Origin: Streptomyces sp. ICC1
GTDB taxonomy: Bacteria; Actinomycetota; Actinomycetes; Streptomycetales; Streptomycetaceae
DNA length: 64,000 nucleotides
Reading direction: 5' to 3'
NCBI RefSeq assembly: GCF_003287935.1
Contig: NZ_CP030287.1
Coordinates: 3,686,267 to 3,750,266 of the forward strand
Shown here: piece by piece, positions 1 through 8,439 of the stretch
How the letters are laid out: each line of letters opens with the position of its first letter
Numbering within the stretch: the first letter of the stretch is position 1
Notes under the pieces: model-generated
The model's input: only the letters and a program-made list of their open reading frames with translations
Databases searched by the model: none
Told to the model about the DNA's origin: nothing
Position numbers and translations under genes: made by a program

Positions 1-897
1 GTGGGCCTCGCGAAGGGGGCCGTGCCGGGGAAGTACCAGACCCTGGTGCAGAAGTGGGGCAACCTCTGCCCGACGCTCACCCCGGCGCTGCTGGCGGCGC
101 AGCTCTACTCGGAGAGCGGCTGGAACCCGGGTGCGGTGAGCCCGGCCGACGCGCGGGGCATCGCGCAGTTCATCCCGGGCACCTGGGCGACGCACGGCAT
201 CGACGGTGACGGCGACGGGGACCGCGACATCTGGGATCCGAACGACGCGATCCCGTCGGCGGCTTCGTACGACTGCGATCTGGCGCGGTACGTGGCCAAG
301 GTGCCCGGGGACCCCGTCAAGAACATGCTGGCGGCCTACAACGCCGGTCCGGGCGCGGTGACGCAGTACCAGGGCGTCCCGCCGTTCCGGGAGACGCAGG
401 GGTACGTGAAGACCATCACCACGCTCGCCAAGAGCTTCGAGGCGCCCGTCGGGCGGGTGGCGCCGTCCCAGCAGGCCGCCGGGGCCATCTACTTCGCGCA
501 GAAGCAGTTGGGGACGCCGTACCTGTGGGGCGGGAACGGCACGCCCGACCAGGACGGGCGGTTCGACTGCTCGGGGCTGACCAAGGCCGCGTACGAGTCG
601 GTGGGGGTCGACCTGCCCCGGGTGGCGAACGACCAGTACAACGCGGGGCCGCACCCCTCGCGGGCCGAACTGCTGCCGGGTGACCTGGTGTTCTTCTCTG
701 ATGATCTGACGAACTCTCGGGAGATCCGGCACGTCGGGCTCTACGTGGGCGGCGGGTACATGATCAACGCCCCGTTCACCGGCGCCGTGATCCGTTTCGA
801 CAAGATCGACACCCCCGACTACTTCGGTGCGACCCGCGTGACGAAGGACGGCGCGGAGGCGCTGCCGAGGCGGGAAACAGCCGGTAGCGCAGCGTGA
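1..897 (+). CDS. Lytic transglycosylase / NlpC-P60 cell-wall hydrolase (5' end may be off-window)
   Basis: Two-domain peptidoglycan hydrolase expected to act outside the membrane. The first ~140 residues are an SLT lysozyme-like domain: the catalytic Glu is in QLYSESGWNP, followed by GIAQFIPGTW and the AAYNAGPGAV motif. Residues ~155-285 are an NlpC/P60 endopeptidase with the nucleophile Cys in FDCSG and the His in IRHVGLYVG. The usual second His is replaced by Asn in the MINAP stretch, which many family members tolerate. Together they would cut both glycan strands and stem peptides. No signal peptide or membrane anchor is visible from the GTG at base 1, so the true N-terminus probably lies upstream of the window. 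Family call is secure; start is not. Confidence 0.88.
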   Translation: MGLAKGAVPGKYQTLVQKWGNLCPTLTPALLAAQLYSESGWNPGAVSPADARGIAQFIPGTWATHGIDGDGDGDRDIWDPNDAIPSAASYDCDLARYVAKVPGDPVKNMLAAYNAGPGAVTQYQGVPPFRETQGYVKTITTLAKSFEAPVGRVAPSQQAAGAIYFAQKQLGTPYLWGGNGTPDQDGRFDCSGLTKAAYESVGVDLPRVANDQYNAGPHPSRAELLPGDLVFFSDDLTNSREIRHVGLYVGGGYMINAPFTGAVIRFDKIDTPDYFGATRVTKDGAEALPRRETAGSAA

Positions 898-1103
898 ACC
901 CAAGGCCCTGAGCTGCGACGATGAGTCACTCTTCGATAACGTTGAGGTGATCATTCGGTGGAGAGCGGAACGTAGCCGCCAGAACGGGCGTTCCATGGTC
1001 ACTGGGGACGCGAGACAACCGGAATGATCACCGGGGGGAGCAGGGACGCACACAGGGGTGCGTCCGCGGGGGTACCAAGGCAAGGGCAAGGGGCCGCATC
1101 ACC

Positions 1104-1817
1104 ATGGCTGGACTCACAACTGGTGGGCCGAACGTGGATGTAAGCCTGCTGTACGGAATCAACGGACTGGCCCGGCGGGCCCCGGACTGGCTGGACCGGG
1201 CGGTCTACGCGGTCGGCGAGTACGGGATCCTGCTCACCCTCGTGCTCCTGGTCCTGTGGTGCTGGCGCGGAGCGCGCCGGCAGGACGAGGCGGCGGCGGT
1301 CGAATCCCTCACCGCGCTCGTGTGGGCTCCCCTCGCCGCGGCGGGCGCGCTGCTCCTGAACGTCCCGCTGCGGGAGTTCGTGGGCCGGCCGCGGCCGGCC
1401 CAGCAGCACGGCGGGGTCGACGTGCTGGATCCCGGCGCCGGGATCGGGCACAGCCCCTTCTCCTTCGTCAGCGACCACACCACCCTCGCGATGGCCCTGG
1501 GCGTCGGCCTGTTCATCGCCCACCGCAAGCTCGGCTTCGTGGGGATCGCCCTGGCCCTGATCGAGGGCTTCACCCGGGTCTACGTGGGCGTGCACTACCC
1601 GACCGACGTCATCGGCGGACTCGCGCTGGGCACGGCGGTGGTGCTGCTGCTCGCCCCGCTCGCGATGGCGCTGCTGACCCCGGTGGTGCGGGCGGTGGCC
1701 CGGTCCCCGCGGCTGGGCGTACTGGTCCGGGCCGGCGGGCGGGCGCTGCCCCGGCCGCTGGACCTCGCGCCGACCCCGCCGCCGGCGCGCGGCCACGAGA
1801 GCGACCTCGCGGCCTGA
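1104..1817 (+). CDS. PAP2-family membrane phosphatase
   Basis: A 237-residue integral membrane protein of the type 2 phosphatidic acid phosphatase superfamily, which dephosphorylates lipid phosphates such as undecaprenyl diphosphate on the outer membrane face. The three-part catalytic signature is visible: REFVGRPRP near residue 90, SDHTT near 122 in place of the usual PSGH, and TRVYVGVHYPTD near 157. Five or six hydrophobic segments surround these motifs. The ATG follows a purine-rich AAGGGGC stretch. It stands alone between a cell-wall hydrolase and convergent small membrane proteins. The exact lipid substrate cannot be told from sequence. Confidence 0.87.
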   Translation: MAGLTTGGPNVDVSLLYGINGLARRAPDWLDRAVYAVGEYGILLTLVLLVLWCWRGARRQDEAAAVESLTALVWAPLAAAGALLLNVPLREFVGRPRPAQQHGGVDVLDPGAGIGHSPFSFVSDHTTLAMALGVGLFIAHRKLGFVGIALALIEGFTRVYVGVHYPTDVIGGLALGTAVVLLLAPLAMALLTPVVRAVARSPRLGVLVRAGGRALPRPLDLAPTPPPARGHESDLAA

Positions 1818-1880
1818 AGGGCGCCCGACGGGAGCCTGACGGGAGCCCCAGGGGCCTGACGGGCCGGCACCTGGCGGCCG

Positions 1881-1991
1881 TCAGCCGAGGGCGTACGCGT
1901 TCCACACGAACATCACCACGGCCGCCAGCAGGCACAGCGCCGCGCCGCCGAAGCACAGACGCACGGCTGTCGGGCGGGGGCGCGGGCTCAC
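1881..1991 (-). CDS. 36-residue membrane mini-protein, coupled to the gene before it
   Basis: Very short GTG-start reading frame encoding a basic N-terminus (SPRPRPTAVR) and one transmembrane helix of about 20 residues, ending NAYALG. Its GTG overlaps the TGA of the upstream 78-residue membrane protein in a GTGA arrangement, the classic sign of translational coupling, which is the main reason for calling it. Function unknown; it may form a complex with the upstream membrane protein. Confidence 0.5.
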   Translation of the reverse strand: MSPRPRPTAVRLCFGGAALCLLAAVVMFVWNAYALG

Positions 1992-2224
1992 GGGTCGCCG
2001 CCGTCCGTGCCCTCGGCGGCTTCGGCCGCGTCGGTGCGGCGGTACTGGGAGCGCAGCCACAGTCCGGTGGCGACGGCCGCGGAGATGGTGACCCCGATGG
2101 CCAGGGCCACATCGCCCGGCCCGTCCGCCGTCCCGACCGGTCGGGCCCAGGCCGTGGCGGCCGGGGCGAGCGCGATGAGCAGTGCCCAGAGCAGGGCGGC
2201 GAGGCGGGGCGCGGGTCCGGGCAT
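1988..2224 (-). CDS. Small two-helix membrane protein
   Basis: A 78-residue protein with two hydrophobic segments: residues ~8-26, resembling a signal anchor ending TAWA, and ~38-58, VALAIGVTISAAVATGLWL. An acidic cytosol-like tail follows (DAAEAAEGTDGGDP). Starts at ATG. It overlaps the next frame by 4 nt, so the two are probably made together. I do not recognise a family; small membrane proteins of this kind are common in Streptomyces. Confidence 0.6.
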   Translation of the reverse strand: MPGPAPRLAALLWALLIALAPAATAWARPVGTADGPGDVALAIGVTISAAVATGLWLRSQYRRTDAAEAAEGTDGGDP

Positions 2225-2332
2225 GAGTCAAGGGCATCCGCTCCCGGGCGCGTCGGCCAGCCGGGCCGTCCGAACGGGCGACCCGCAGGCCGGGGGCGAT
2301 CGGGGCGGGGCGCGGTGCCGGGCGCGAACGCC

Positions 2333-2557
2333 CTACCGGGCGGTGGCGTGCCCGGCGGCGTCCTTGCGGGCCAGGTCGCGGGAGCGGCGGGCCGGGCCGC
2401 GCCAGCCGCAGGTGCAGACGGCCAGACAGAACGCGCCGCGGTCCGAGGTGCTCGTGTCGTGTCCGGCGGGCTCGTGGCCCACCGGTCCCCCGGGATCGCG
2501 GGGCAGCGGTACGGCGGAAAGCGGAGGGACGAGGGTCGCTTCGGTGTGCGGTTCCAC
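2333..2557 (-). CDS. Small Cys-containing hypothetical protein
   Basis: A 74-residue soluble protein with a GTG start. The conserved-looking part is the C-terminal half: LAVCTCGWRGPARRSRDLARKD, with a closely spaced Cys pair followed by a Trp-Arg-Gly and a basic helix. This resembles a small Streptomyces family I recall with a C-x-CGWRGP core; it may bind zinc or a nucleic acid, but no function is known to me. It points away from the 11-bp tandem array at 2667-2787. Confidence 0.55.
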   Translation of the reverse strand: MEPHTEATLVPPLSAVPLPRDPGGPVGHEPAGHDTSTSDRGAFCLAVCTCGWRGPARRSRDLARKDAAGHATAR

Positions 2558-2666
2558 GCGACCACGGTACCGGGCCGGGGCGGGGTGGGGGACTGCCTTG
2601 CACCGGTCGCTTCTCCGACGGCCGGACGGGGCCCGGAGCCCGCCCGGATTCCGGGTGGAACGGGCC

Positions 2667-2787
2667 AGGAGCAGGCCGGAAGCAGGCCGGAAGCAGGCCG
2701 AGAGCAGGCCCGGATCAGCCGCGGATCAGGCCCGGATCAGCCCCGGATCAGGCCCGGAGCCCGCCCGGAGCCTGCCCGGACCGGGCC
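2667..2787. repeat. 11-bp tandem repeat array, 11 units
   Basis: Eleven consecutive units of exactly 11 bp. The first four follow GGAAGCAGGCC or AGGAGCAGGCC, the next four follow CGGATCAGGCC, and the last three follow CGGAGCCTGCC or CGGACCGGGCC. There are no spacers, so this is not a CRISPR array. The exact 11-bp phase puts each unit on the same face of the helix. Confidence 0.9.
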
Positions 2788-2888
2788 CCGGACCCGTTCC
2801 CGGACCCGTTCCCGGCGCGGCCGGGCGCGCGGCGCACCACCGGGGCGGGAGAACCGGCGTGCGCGCGGTGCCGTGCGCCGTGCGCACG

Positions 2889-2932
2889 GTTCACGGGTGG
2901 TTCGGGCCGTGTTCGCGCGCCGTTCGTGCGGG
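2889..2932 (+). promoter_or_regulatory. PHO-box-like 11-nt direct repeats
   Basis: GTTC occurs at 2889, 2900, 2911 and 2922, exactly 11 nt apart; the first unit is GTTCACGGGTG. Streptomyces PhoP binds 11-nt direct repeats resembling GTTCACC. Here the later units keep only GTTC, so binding is a prediction. The downstream gene is the lipoprotein at 3025. Confidence 0.45.
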
Positions 2933-3024
2933 GCCCCCGGCCGTGACGGGAGGCCCCGGACCTCGTTAAGCGGAGCGGGTGGGCCTCGGGCAGACAGCGG
3001 TCACGCGTTGGGGGTTGGCAGGCG

Positions 3025-3861
3025 ATGGTGGTGCACCAGCACAGGCGGAGGCCGGGGCGCGCGGGTCGGACGGCGTTCGCGGTCGGCCTGGCTCTCTCGG
3101 TGGCGGCGTTGAGCGGATGCGGCGGCGACGCGGCCGCCGGCGACGACCGGCCCGCCGACGACCCCGCGGCGGCGGTCCGCGCAGCCGCGGACACGCTGGC
3201 GAAGACCGGCAGCGCGCGGGCCCGTACGGCGATGGAAATGGCGACCGGCGGCACCCGGGTCACGATCCGGGGCGAGGGCGGGGTCGACTTCAAGAGCCGG
3301 ATGGGCCAGCTCCTGGTGATGCTCCCGGACGACGCCAAGGGCAAGGCCGAGCACCGGCCCATGACCGAGCTGCTGGTGCCCGGCGCGCTCTACATGAAGA
3401 ACCGGGGCGCCGGCGTTCCCGACGACAAGTGGGTGCGGGTCGACACGACGGCCCTCGCCGACGGGAACCTCGTCACGGGCGGGGCCACCGATCCGATGGC
3501 CGCCGCGGAGCTGCTGCGCGGCGCGCAGGCGGTGACGTACGTCGGCGAGACCGAGGTGGCCGGGACCAAGGTGCGGCACTACCGGGGTACGACCGACATC
3601 GCGCGGGCCGCCGCGGCCGCCTCGCCCGCGGTGAAGGGGTCCCTGGAAGCCGCGGCGAAAGGGTTCAGCAAAGACGCGGTGCCCTTCGACGCCTACCTCG
3701 ACGCCGAGGGCCGGCTGCGGAAGGTCTGCCACCGCTTCACCTATGTCAACAATGGCGTGATCGATGTGTCCTCCACCACGCTGCTCTACGGCTTCGGGAC
3801 CCCGGTCACCGTCGTTTTGCCGGCAGAAGAGGACATTTACGCGGGAAAGATCGCCGACTAG
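3025..3861 (+). CDS. Secreted lipoprotein, LppX/LprG-like
   Basis: A 278-residue protein with a basic N-terminus, a hydrophobic stretch and the lipobox ALSGC near residue 31, so it should be lipidated and held on the outer face of the membrane. The mature part has the beta-rich pattern of actinobacterial LppX/LprAFG-type or sigma-regulated lipoproteins: TGSARARTAMEM early, LLVPGALYMKNR in the middle, and DAYLDAEGRLRKV towards the end. Such proteins bind lipids in mycobacteria; the ligand here is unknown. The ATG is preceded by a G-rich stretch. PHO-box-like repeats upstream suggest control by phosphate starvation. Confidence 0.78.
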   Translation: MVVHQHRRRPGRAGRTAFAVGLALSVAALSGCGGDAAAGDDRPADDPAAAVRAAADTLAKTGSARARTAMEMATGGTRVTIRGEGGVDFKSRMGQLLVMLPDDAKGKAEHRPMTELLVPGALYMKNRGAGVPDDKWVRVDTTALADGNLVTGGATDPMAAAELLRGAQAVTYVGETEVAGTKVRHYRGTTDIARAAAAASPAVKGSLEAAAKGFSKDAVPFDAYLDAEGRLRKVCHRFTYVNNGVIDVSSTTLLYGFGTPVTVVLPAEEDIYAGKIAD

Positions 3862-4027
3862 TCGGCGGGACCCGTACGGGGCGGCGCGATCGGGCCATGG
3901 CCGGCCATTGGTCCGGTGTGGGGGGGGCCGGAAATGGTCCATCCGTGTCATGCGCGCCGGGCCGCGTGCTCCCTACGCTGAGAACCGAGCGCCGACGACC
4001 GGACGACGGCAGAGAGAGGTGACACGA

Positions 4028-4183
4028 GTGACTCCCGCTGGCGCCATGACGGTGCAGGACAACGTGGCCCTCGCCGAGATCGAGATGTGCGGCGAGCTGA
4101 TCATCGCGGCCTCGGCCGCGGTCGAGGAGCGGCTCAGTCAGGACCGGATCGACGAGGTGCTGATGGGCATCTGCTCCGGCTGA
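4028..4183 (+). CDS. Conserved 51-residue protein
   Basis: Short protein starting at GTG 4028 after AGAGAGGTGACAC, a good Shine-Dalgarno. The sequence is a compact amphipathic helical protein: VALAEIEMCGELIIAA, then a charged helix with RLSQDRIDEVLMGI and a short SG tail. I recall similar small proteins being conserved in Streptomyces without an assigned role. It is convergent with the CsoR gene. A longer frame upstream lacks a ribosome-binding site, so I use this start. Confidence 0.6.
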   Translation: MTPAGAMTVQDNVALAEIEMCGELIIAASAAVEERLSQDRIDEVLMGICSG

Positions 4184-4248
4184 CTCCGCCGACCCGCTCC
4201 ACCCTGTACGTCTCCGGGGTGCTCCGGCCCGACCCGCGCCCGCCGCGG

Positions 4249-4575
4249 TCAGGTGCGCAGCAGCCGGGCGATCGCCTTCGTCGCTTCCTCCACCTTGGCG
4301 TCGATCTCGCCGCCGCCCTTGACGGCCGCGTCCGCGACGCAGTGGCGCAGGTGCTCCTCCAGCAGCTGGAGCGCGAAGGACTGCAGTGCCTTCGTGCTCG
4401 CCGAGACCTGGGTGAGTATGTCGATGCAGTAGACGTCCTCGTCGACGAGGCGCTGGAGGCCCCGGATCTGGCCCTCGATCCGCCGGAGCCGCTTGAGGTG
4501 CTCGTCCTTCTGGTGGTGGTAGCCGTGCACCGCGCCCGCTTCGGCTCCGGAGCCCTCCGCCTGGATGGCAGTCAT
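4249..4575 (-). CDS. csoR: CsoR-family copper-sensing repressor
   Basis: An all-helical metal-responsive repressor of 108 residues. The Cu(I) ligand set is present: Cys in EDVYCIDIL, then His and Cys in EEHLRHCV, the C-H-C signature of CsoR rather than the formaldehyde sensor FrmR. The RRIEGQIRGLQ helix that contacts DNA is intact. I chose the internal ATG at 4575 because GGGAGGAC lies just before it; the longer frame would run through the operator. A perfect 7-bp inverted repeat sits directly upstream, so it very likely represses itself. No copper ATPase is nearby, so other targets must be elsewhere. Confidence 0.88.
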   Translation of the reverse strand: MTAIQAEGSGAEAGAVHGYHHQKDEHLKRLRRIEGQIRGLQRLVDEDVYCIDILTQVSASTKALQSFALQLLEEHLRHCVADAAVKGGGEIDAKVEEATKAIARLLRT

Positions 4576-4605
4576 GCGTCCTCCCGTGGTCCGGATCGAG
4601 GGGTG

Positions 4606-4624
4606 TATACCCCTCATGGGTATA
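4606..4624. promoter_or_regulatory. CsoR operator
   Basis: Inverted repeat TATACCC-CTCAT-GGGTATA with perfect 7-bp arms. It lies about 30 bp before the csoR start and matches the known CsoR operator pattern of A/T-flanked CCC...GGG half-sites. Confidence 0.75.
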
Positions 4625-4769
4625 GGGTACCGGCCCCCGGTCGCGGGGGCAGGGGCCCGTGGTCCTCACTCTGCCTGATGGAGGACACTGGGGAACTGCC
4701 GGTTAGCCGTGGCCGGGGGATGCGCCTAGCATCAGCCTGACCGAATCCAATGCACCCCGAGGACCTCAC

Positions 4770-5390
4770 GTGCGATTTCGTCTGACCCCCAGGGAGACGA
4801 GCTTCTACGACATGTTCGCCGCATCCGCGGACAACATCGTCACGGGCTCGAAGCTCCTGATGGAACTGCTCGGAGCGGACTCCTCCGCCCGAGCCGAGAT
4901 CGCGGAGCGGATGCGGGCAGCGGAGCACGCGGGGGATGACGCCACCCACGCGATCTTCCACCAGCTCAACTCCTCCTTCATCACGCCGTTCGACCGCGAG
5001 GACATCTACAACCTGGCGTCCTGCCTCGACGACATCATGGACTTCATGGAAGAGGCGGTCGACCTGGTCGTCCTCTACAACGTGGAGGAGCTCCCCAAGG
5101 GCGTCGAGCAGCAGATCGAGGTACTGGCGCGCGCGGCCGAGCTGACCGCCGAGGCCATGCCCCACCTGCGCACCATGACGAACCTGACCGAGTACTGGAT
5201 CGAGGTCAACCGCCTCGAGAACCAGGCCGACCAGATCCACCGCAAGCTGCTCGCCCAGCTCTTCAACGGCAAGTACGACGCCATGGAGGTGCTGAAGCTC
5301 AAGCAGATCGTCGACGTGCTCGAAGAGGCGGCCGACGCGTTCGAGCACGTCGCGAACACGGTGGAGACCATCGCGGTCAAGGAGTCCTGA
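4770..5390 (+). CDS. DUF47 / PhoU-like Pit accessory protein
   Basis: A 206-residue all-helical protein of the DUF47 family, relatives of PhoU, usually encoded just before a Pit phosphate transporter and thought to control it. Typical features are the opening FRLTPRETSFYDMF, a conserved EHAGDDATH helix, FITPFDREDIYNL, and a final helix ending AFEHVANTVETI. The stop lies 5 nt before the pit start, so the two form an operon. The GTG start has only a weak ribosome-binding site. It works on the cytoplasmic face of the membrane. Confidence 0.9.
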   Translation: MRFRLTPRETSFYDMFAASADNIVTGSKLLMELLGADSSARAEIAERMRAAEHAGDDATHAIFHQLNSSFITPFDREDIYNLASCLDDIMDFMEEAVDLVVLYNVEELPKGVEQQIEVLARAAELTAEAMPHLRTMTNLTEYWIEVNRLENQADQIHRKLLAQLFNGKYDAMEVLKLKQIVDVLEEAADAFEHVANTVETIAVKES

Positions 5391-5395
5391 ACCTC

Positions 5396-6397
5396 GTGGA
5401 CACCTTCGCTCTGATCGTGACCATCGGTGTCGCGCTCGGATTCACGTACACCAACGGTTTCCACGACTCTGCGAACGCGATCGCGACCTCGGTCTCGACC
5501 CGCGCGCTGACCCCGCGCGCCGCGCTCGCCATGGCCGCGGTGATGAACCTCGCCGGCGCCTTCCTCGGCAGCGGGGTCGCCAAGACGGTCAGCGAGGGCC
5601 TGATCGAGACGCCCCACGGGAACCGGGGCATGTGGATCCTCTTCGCGGCGCTGGTCGGCGCGATCGTGTGGAACCTGATCACCTGGTACTTCGGCCTGCC
5701 CTCGTCCTCCTCGCACGCGCTGTTCGGCGGCATGGTGGGCGCGGCGCTGGCGGGCGGCACCGAGGTGCTCTGGTCGGGAGTGGTCGACAAGGTCGTCATC
5801 CCGATGTTCGTCTCGCCGGTCGTCGGCCTCGTCGTCGGCTACCTGGTGATGGTCGCCATCCTGTGGATGTTCCGCCGGGCCAACCCGCACAAGGCCAAGC
5901 GCGGATTCCGCATCGCGCAGACGGTCTCGGCGGCCGGCATGGCGCTGGGTCACGGTCTGCAGGACGCGCAGAAGACCATGGGCATCGTGATGATGGCCCT
6001 GGTCATCGCCGACGTGCAGAACGCGGGCGACGAGATCCCGGTCTGGGTCAAGATCGCCTGTGCCGTGATGCTCTCGCTGGGTACGTACGCGGGCGGCTGG
6101 CGCATCATGCGCACCCTCGGCCGCAAGATCATCGAGCTGGACCCGCCGCAGGGCTTCGCGGCGGAGACCACCGGCGCCTCGATCATGTTCGGTTCGGCGT
6201 TCCTCTTCCACGCGCCGATCTCCACGACCCACGTGATCACCTCGGCGATCATGGGCGTGGGCGCCACCAAGCGCGTGAACGCGGTCCGCTGGGGCGTCGC
6301 CAAGAACATCATCCTGGGCTGGTTCATCACCATGCCGGCGGCCGCGCTCGTGGCGGCCGTCAGCTTCTGGATCGTGAACCTGGCCTTCGTGAACTAG
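5396..6397 (+). CDS. pit: Low-affinity inorganic phosphate transporter, Pit family
   Basis: A 333-residue membrane protein with about ten hydrophobic segments. The duplicated PiT signature is clear: GFTYTNGFHDSANAIATSVSTR at the N-terminus and FLFHAPISTTHVITSAIMGVG near the C-terminus. These proteins import metal-phosphate with protons when phosphate is plentiful. It follows the DUF47 gene by 5 nt and ends at a strong hairpin shared with the convergent pst operon. In S. coelicolor I believe the equivalent is pitH1 next to pstSCAB, giving low- and high-affinity uptake side by side. Confidence 0.93.
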   Translation: MDTFALIVTIGVALGFTYTNGFHDSANAIATSVSTRALTPRAALAMAAVMNLAGAFLGSGVAKTVSEGLIETPHGNRGMWILFAALVGAIVWNLITWYFGLPSSSSHALFGGMVGAALAGGTEVLWSGVVDKVVIPMFVSPVVGLVVGYLVMVAILWMFRRANPHKAKRGFRIAQTVSAAGMALGHGLQDAQKTMGIVMMALVIADVQNAGDEIPVWVKIACAVMLSLGTYAGGWRIMRTLGRKIIELDPPQGFAAETTGASIMFGSAFLFHAPISTTHVITSAIMGVGATKRVNAVRWGVAKNIILGWFITMPAAALVAAVSFWIVNLAFVN

Positions 6398-6432
6398 CCG
6401 TACGGGCAGCAGCGCGACGGCGGAACGAAAGC

Positions 6433-6466
6433 GGGCCGGCTCCCCCCACCCAGGGGGAGCCGGCCC
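6433..6466. terminator. Bidirectional terminator between pit and pstB
   Basis: Perfect 14-bp stem (GGGCCGGCTCCCCC pairing with its complement), 6-nt loop CACCCA, followed by TTTC. It sits between convergent genes. Confidence 0.85.
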
Positions 6467-6523
6467 TTTCGCCTTGCGGTGGCACCGCCATGCAGCACCG
6501 CAGGACGCTCATCACATCCGGGT

Positions 6524-7300
6524 CTAGCCGAAGCGGCCCGAGATGTAGTCCTCGGTCGCCTGGACGGACGGGTTCGAGAAGATCCGGTCCGTGTCGTCGA
6601 TCTCGACGAGCTTGCCGGGCTGGCCGACCGCGGAGAGGTTGAAGAAGGCGGTTCGGTCCGAGACGCGGGCCGCCTGCTGCATGTTGTGCGTCACGATGAC
6701 GATCGTGAAGCGCTCCTTGAGCTCGCCGATCAGGTCCTCGATGGCGAGGGTGGAGATCGGGTCGAGGGCCGAGCAGGGCTCGTCCATCAGGAGGACCTGG
6801 GGCTCGACCGCGATGGCGCGGGCGATGCACAGGCGCTGCTGCTGGCCGCCGGAGAGGCCGGAGCCGGGCTTGTTCAGGCGGTCCTTGACCTCGTTCCAGA
6901 GGTTGGCGCCCTGGAGGGACTTCTCGACGATCTCGGCGAGCTCGGACTTCTTGAAGGAGCCGTTGAGCCGCAGGCCCGCCGCCACGTTGTCGAAGATCGA
7001 CATGGTGGGGAAGGGGTTCGGGCGCTGGAAGACCATGCCGACCGTGCGGCGGACCGCGACGGGGTCCACGCCGGGGCCGTACAGGTTCTCGTCGTCCAGC
7101 AGCACCTTGCCCTCGACGCGGCCGCCGGGGGTGACCTCGTGCATGCGGTTCAGGGTGCGCAGGAAGGTGGACTTGCCGCAGCCGGAGGGGCCGATGAAGG
7201 CGGTCACGGAGCGGGGCTCCACGGTCATCGAGATGTCGTCGATGGCCTTGTGGGTGCCGTAGAAGGCGGACAGTCCGCTGACGTCGATTCGCTTGGCCAT
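6524..7300 (-). CDS. pstB: Phosphate ABC transporter ATP-binding protein
   Basis: ATPase of the high-affinity phosphate importer, 258 residues, cytoplasmic. Walker A is GPSGCGKST, the ABC signature is LSGGQQQR, and Walker B is [13 protein letters not shown]. All match PstB closely, including the [13 protein letters not shown] stretch. Last gene of the leftward pstS-C-A-B operon, 56 nt after pstA. It is expected to rise with the rest of the operon when phosphate runs out. Confidence 0.96.
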   Translation of the reverse strand: MAKRIDVSGLSAFYGTHKAIDDISMTVEPRSVTAFIGPSGCGKSTFLRTLNRMHEVTPGGRVEGKVLLDDENLYGPGVDPVAVRRTVGMVFQRPNPFPTMSIFDNVAAGLRLNGSFKKSELAEIVEKSLQGANLWNEVKDRLNKPGSGLSGGQQQRLCIARAIAVEPQVLLMDEPCSALDPISTLAIEDLIGELKERFTIVIVTHNMQQAARVSDRTAFFNLSAVGQPGKLVEIDDTDRIFSNPSVQATEDYISGRFG

Positions 7301-7356
7301 GATGGTTACTTCGCTTTCATGTGGTCACCGCGGCGGAGCCGCTAATGGACTCGCTT

Positions 7357-8439
7357 TTAGCGACCGGTCTTCGGGGCCTTCCAGCGGGCGATGCCGCGAG
7401 CCACCAGATTGAGGATCATGACGAAGGCGATCAGGACGAGCGCTGCGCCCCATGCCCGGTCGTAGGAGGCTTCACTGCCGACCTTGTACTGCTCCCAGAT
7501 GTAGAGGGGGAGCGAGGACTGAGGGCCTTCGAAAGGGTTGTTGTTGATCAGCTGGGTGCCGAAGACCAGCAGCATGATCGGTGCGGTCTCGCCGGCGATA
7601 CGGGCGACGGCCAGCATCACGCCGGTGGAGATACCGCCGATCGCGGTGGGGAGCACGACCTTGAGGATCACGCGCCACTTCGGCACACCGAGGGCCAGGG
7701 CGGCCTCGCGCAGCTCGTTCGGGACGAGCTTGAGCATCTCCTCGGTGGAGCGGACCACGACGGGCATCATCAGGATCGACAGGGCCATCGAGCCGGCGAA
7801 GCCGGAGGGGCCGAAGCCGAGCATCAGGTTCCACGTCGTCAGGATGAACAGACCCGCGACGATGGAGGGGATGCCGGTCATGACGTCGACGAAGAAGGTG
7901 ACGGCCTTGGCGAGCGAGCCCTTGCCGTACTCGACCAGGTAGACGGCGGTCAGCAGGCCGATGGGGGCCGAGATCGCGGTGGCCAGGGCGACCTGCTCGA
8001 TGGTGCCGAGCAGTGCGTGGTAGACGCCGCCGCCGGGCTCGAAGCTGGTCACGCCGTTCATCGAGTGGCCGAGGAAGTCCCCGTCGAGGACCGTCATGCC
8101 GCGGCTGATCGTCGTCCACAGCAGCGAGAGCAGCGGGACGAGGGCGAGGACGAAGCAGACCCAGACGACGGAGGTGGCGACCCGGTCCTTGGCCTGACGG
8201 CGGTTCTCGACGATCGAGCTGGCGGTGTACGTGACGATCACGAAGAGGATGGCCGCGAGCAGACCCCACTGGATCTTGCTGTCGAGGCCGAAGAGGGTGC
8301 CGAGGCCACAGCCGAGGGCGACCGAGAGGACGGCGATGCCGGCCGGGGCCCAGCGGGGCAGGTGGCCCTGCGTCAGGCTGCTGGGGGCGGCGGACTTGGT
8401 GGCCCGGGAGGGGCGCGGGTCCTGGAGTGCGTGGCTCAT
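7357..8439 (-). CDS. pstA: Phosphate ABC transporter permease PstA
   Basis: One of the two membrane subunits of the Pst importer, 360 residues. The N-terminal ~110 residues carry extra hydrophobic helices typical of actinobacterial PstA, followed by the permease domain with the EAA loop, REAALALGVPKWRV. Its ATG shares one base with the pstC stop (TGATG), which indicates coupled translation and equal subunit supply. Pairs with PstC to form the channel energised by PstB. Confidence 0.95.
   Translation of the reverse strand: MSHALQDPRPSRATKSAAPSSLTQGHLPRWAPAGIAVLSVALGCGLGTLFGLDSKIQWGLLAAILFVIVTYTASSIVENRRQAKDRVATSVVWVCFVLALVPLLSLLWTTISRGMTVLDGDFLGHSMNGVTSFEPGGGVYHALLGTIEQVALATAISAPIGLLTAVYLVEYGKGSLAKAVTFFVDVMTGIPSIVAGLFILTTWNLMLGFGPSGFAGSMALSILMMPVVVRSTEEMLKLVPNELREAALALGVPKWRVILKVVLPTAIGGISTGVMLAVARIAGETAPIMLLVFGTQLINNNPFEGPQSSLPLYIWEQYKVGSEASYDRAWGAALVLIAFVMILNLVARGIARWKAPKTGR

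Larger units (their letters stand above)
2558..3024. other. 467-nt intergenic region with 11-bp arrays
   Basis: I see no convincing gene here. It separates a leftward small protein from a rightward lipoprotein. It contains an 11-unit, 11-bp tandem array (2667-2787), two near-identical 12-13-nt copies of CGGACCCGTTCC (2788-2812), and four GTTC motifs at exact 11-nt spacing (2889-2925). The long frames crossing it are products of base composition. Confidence 0.7.

Noticed and set aside
2667-2787. CRISPR array
   Set aside because: Repeats are 11 bp and contiguous without spacers; no cas genes.
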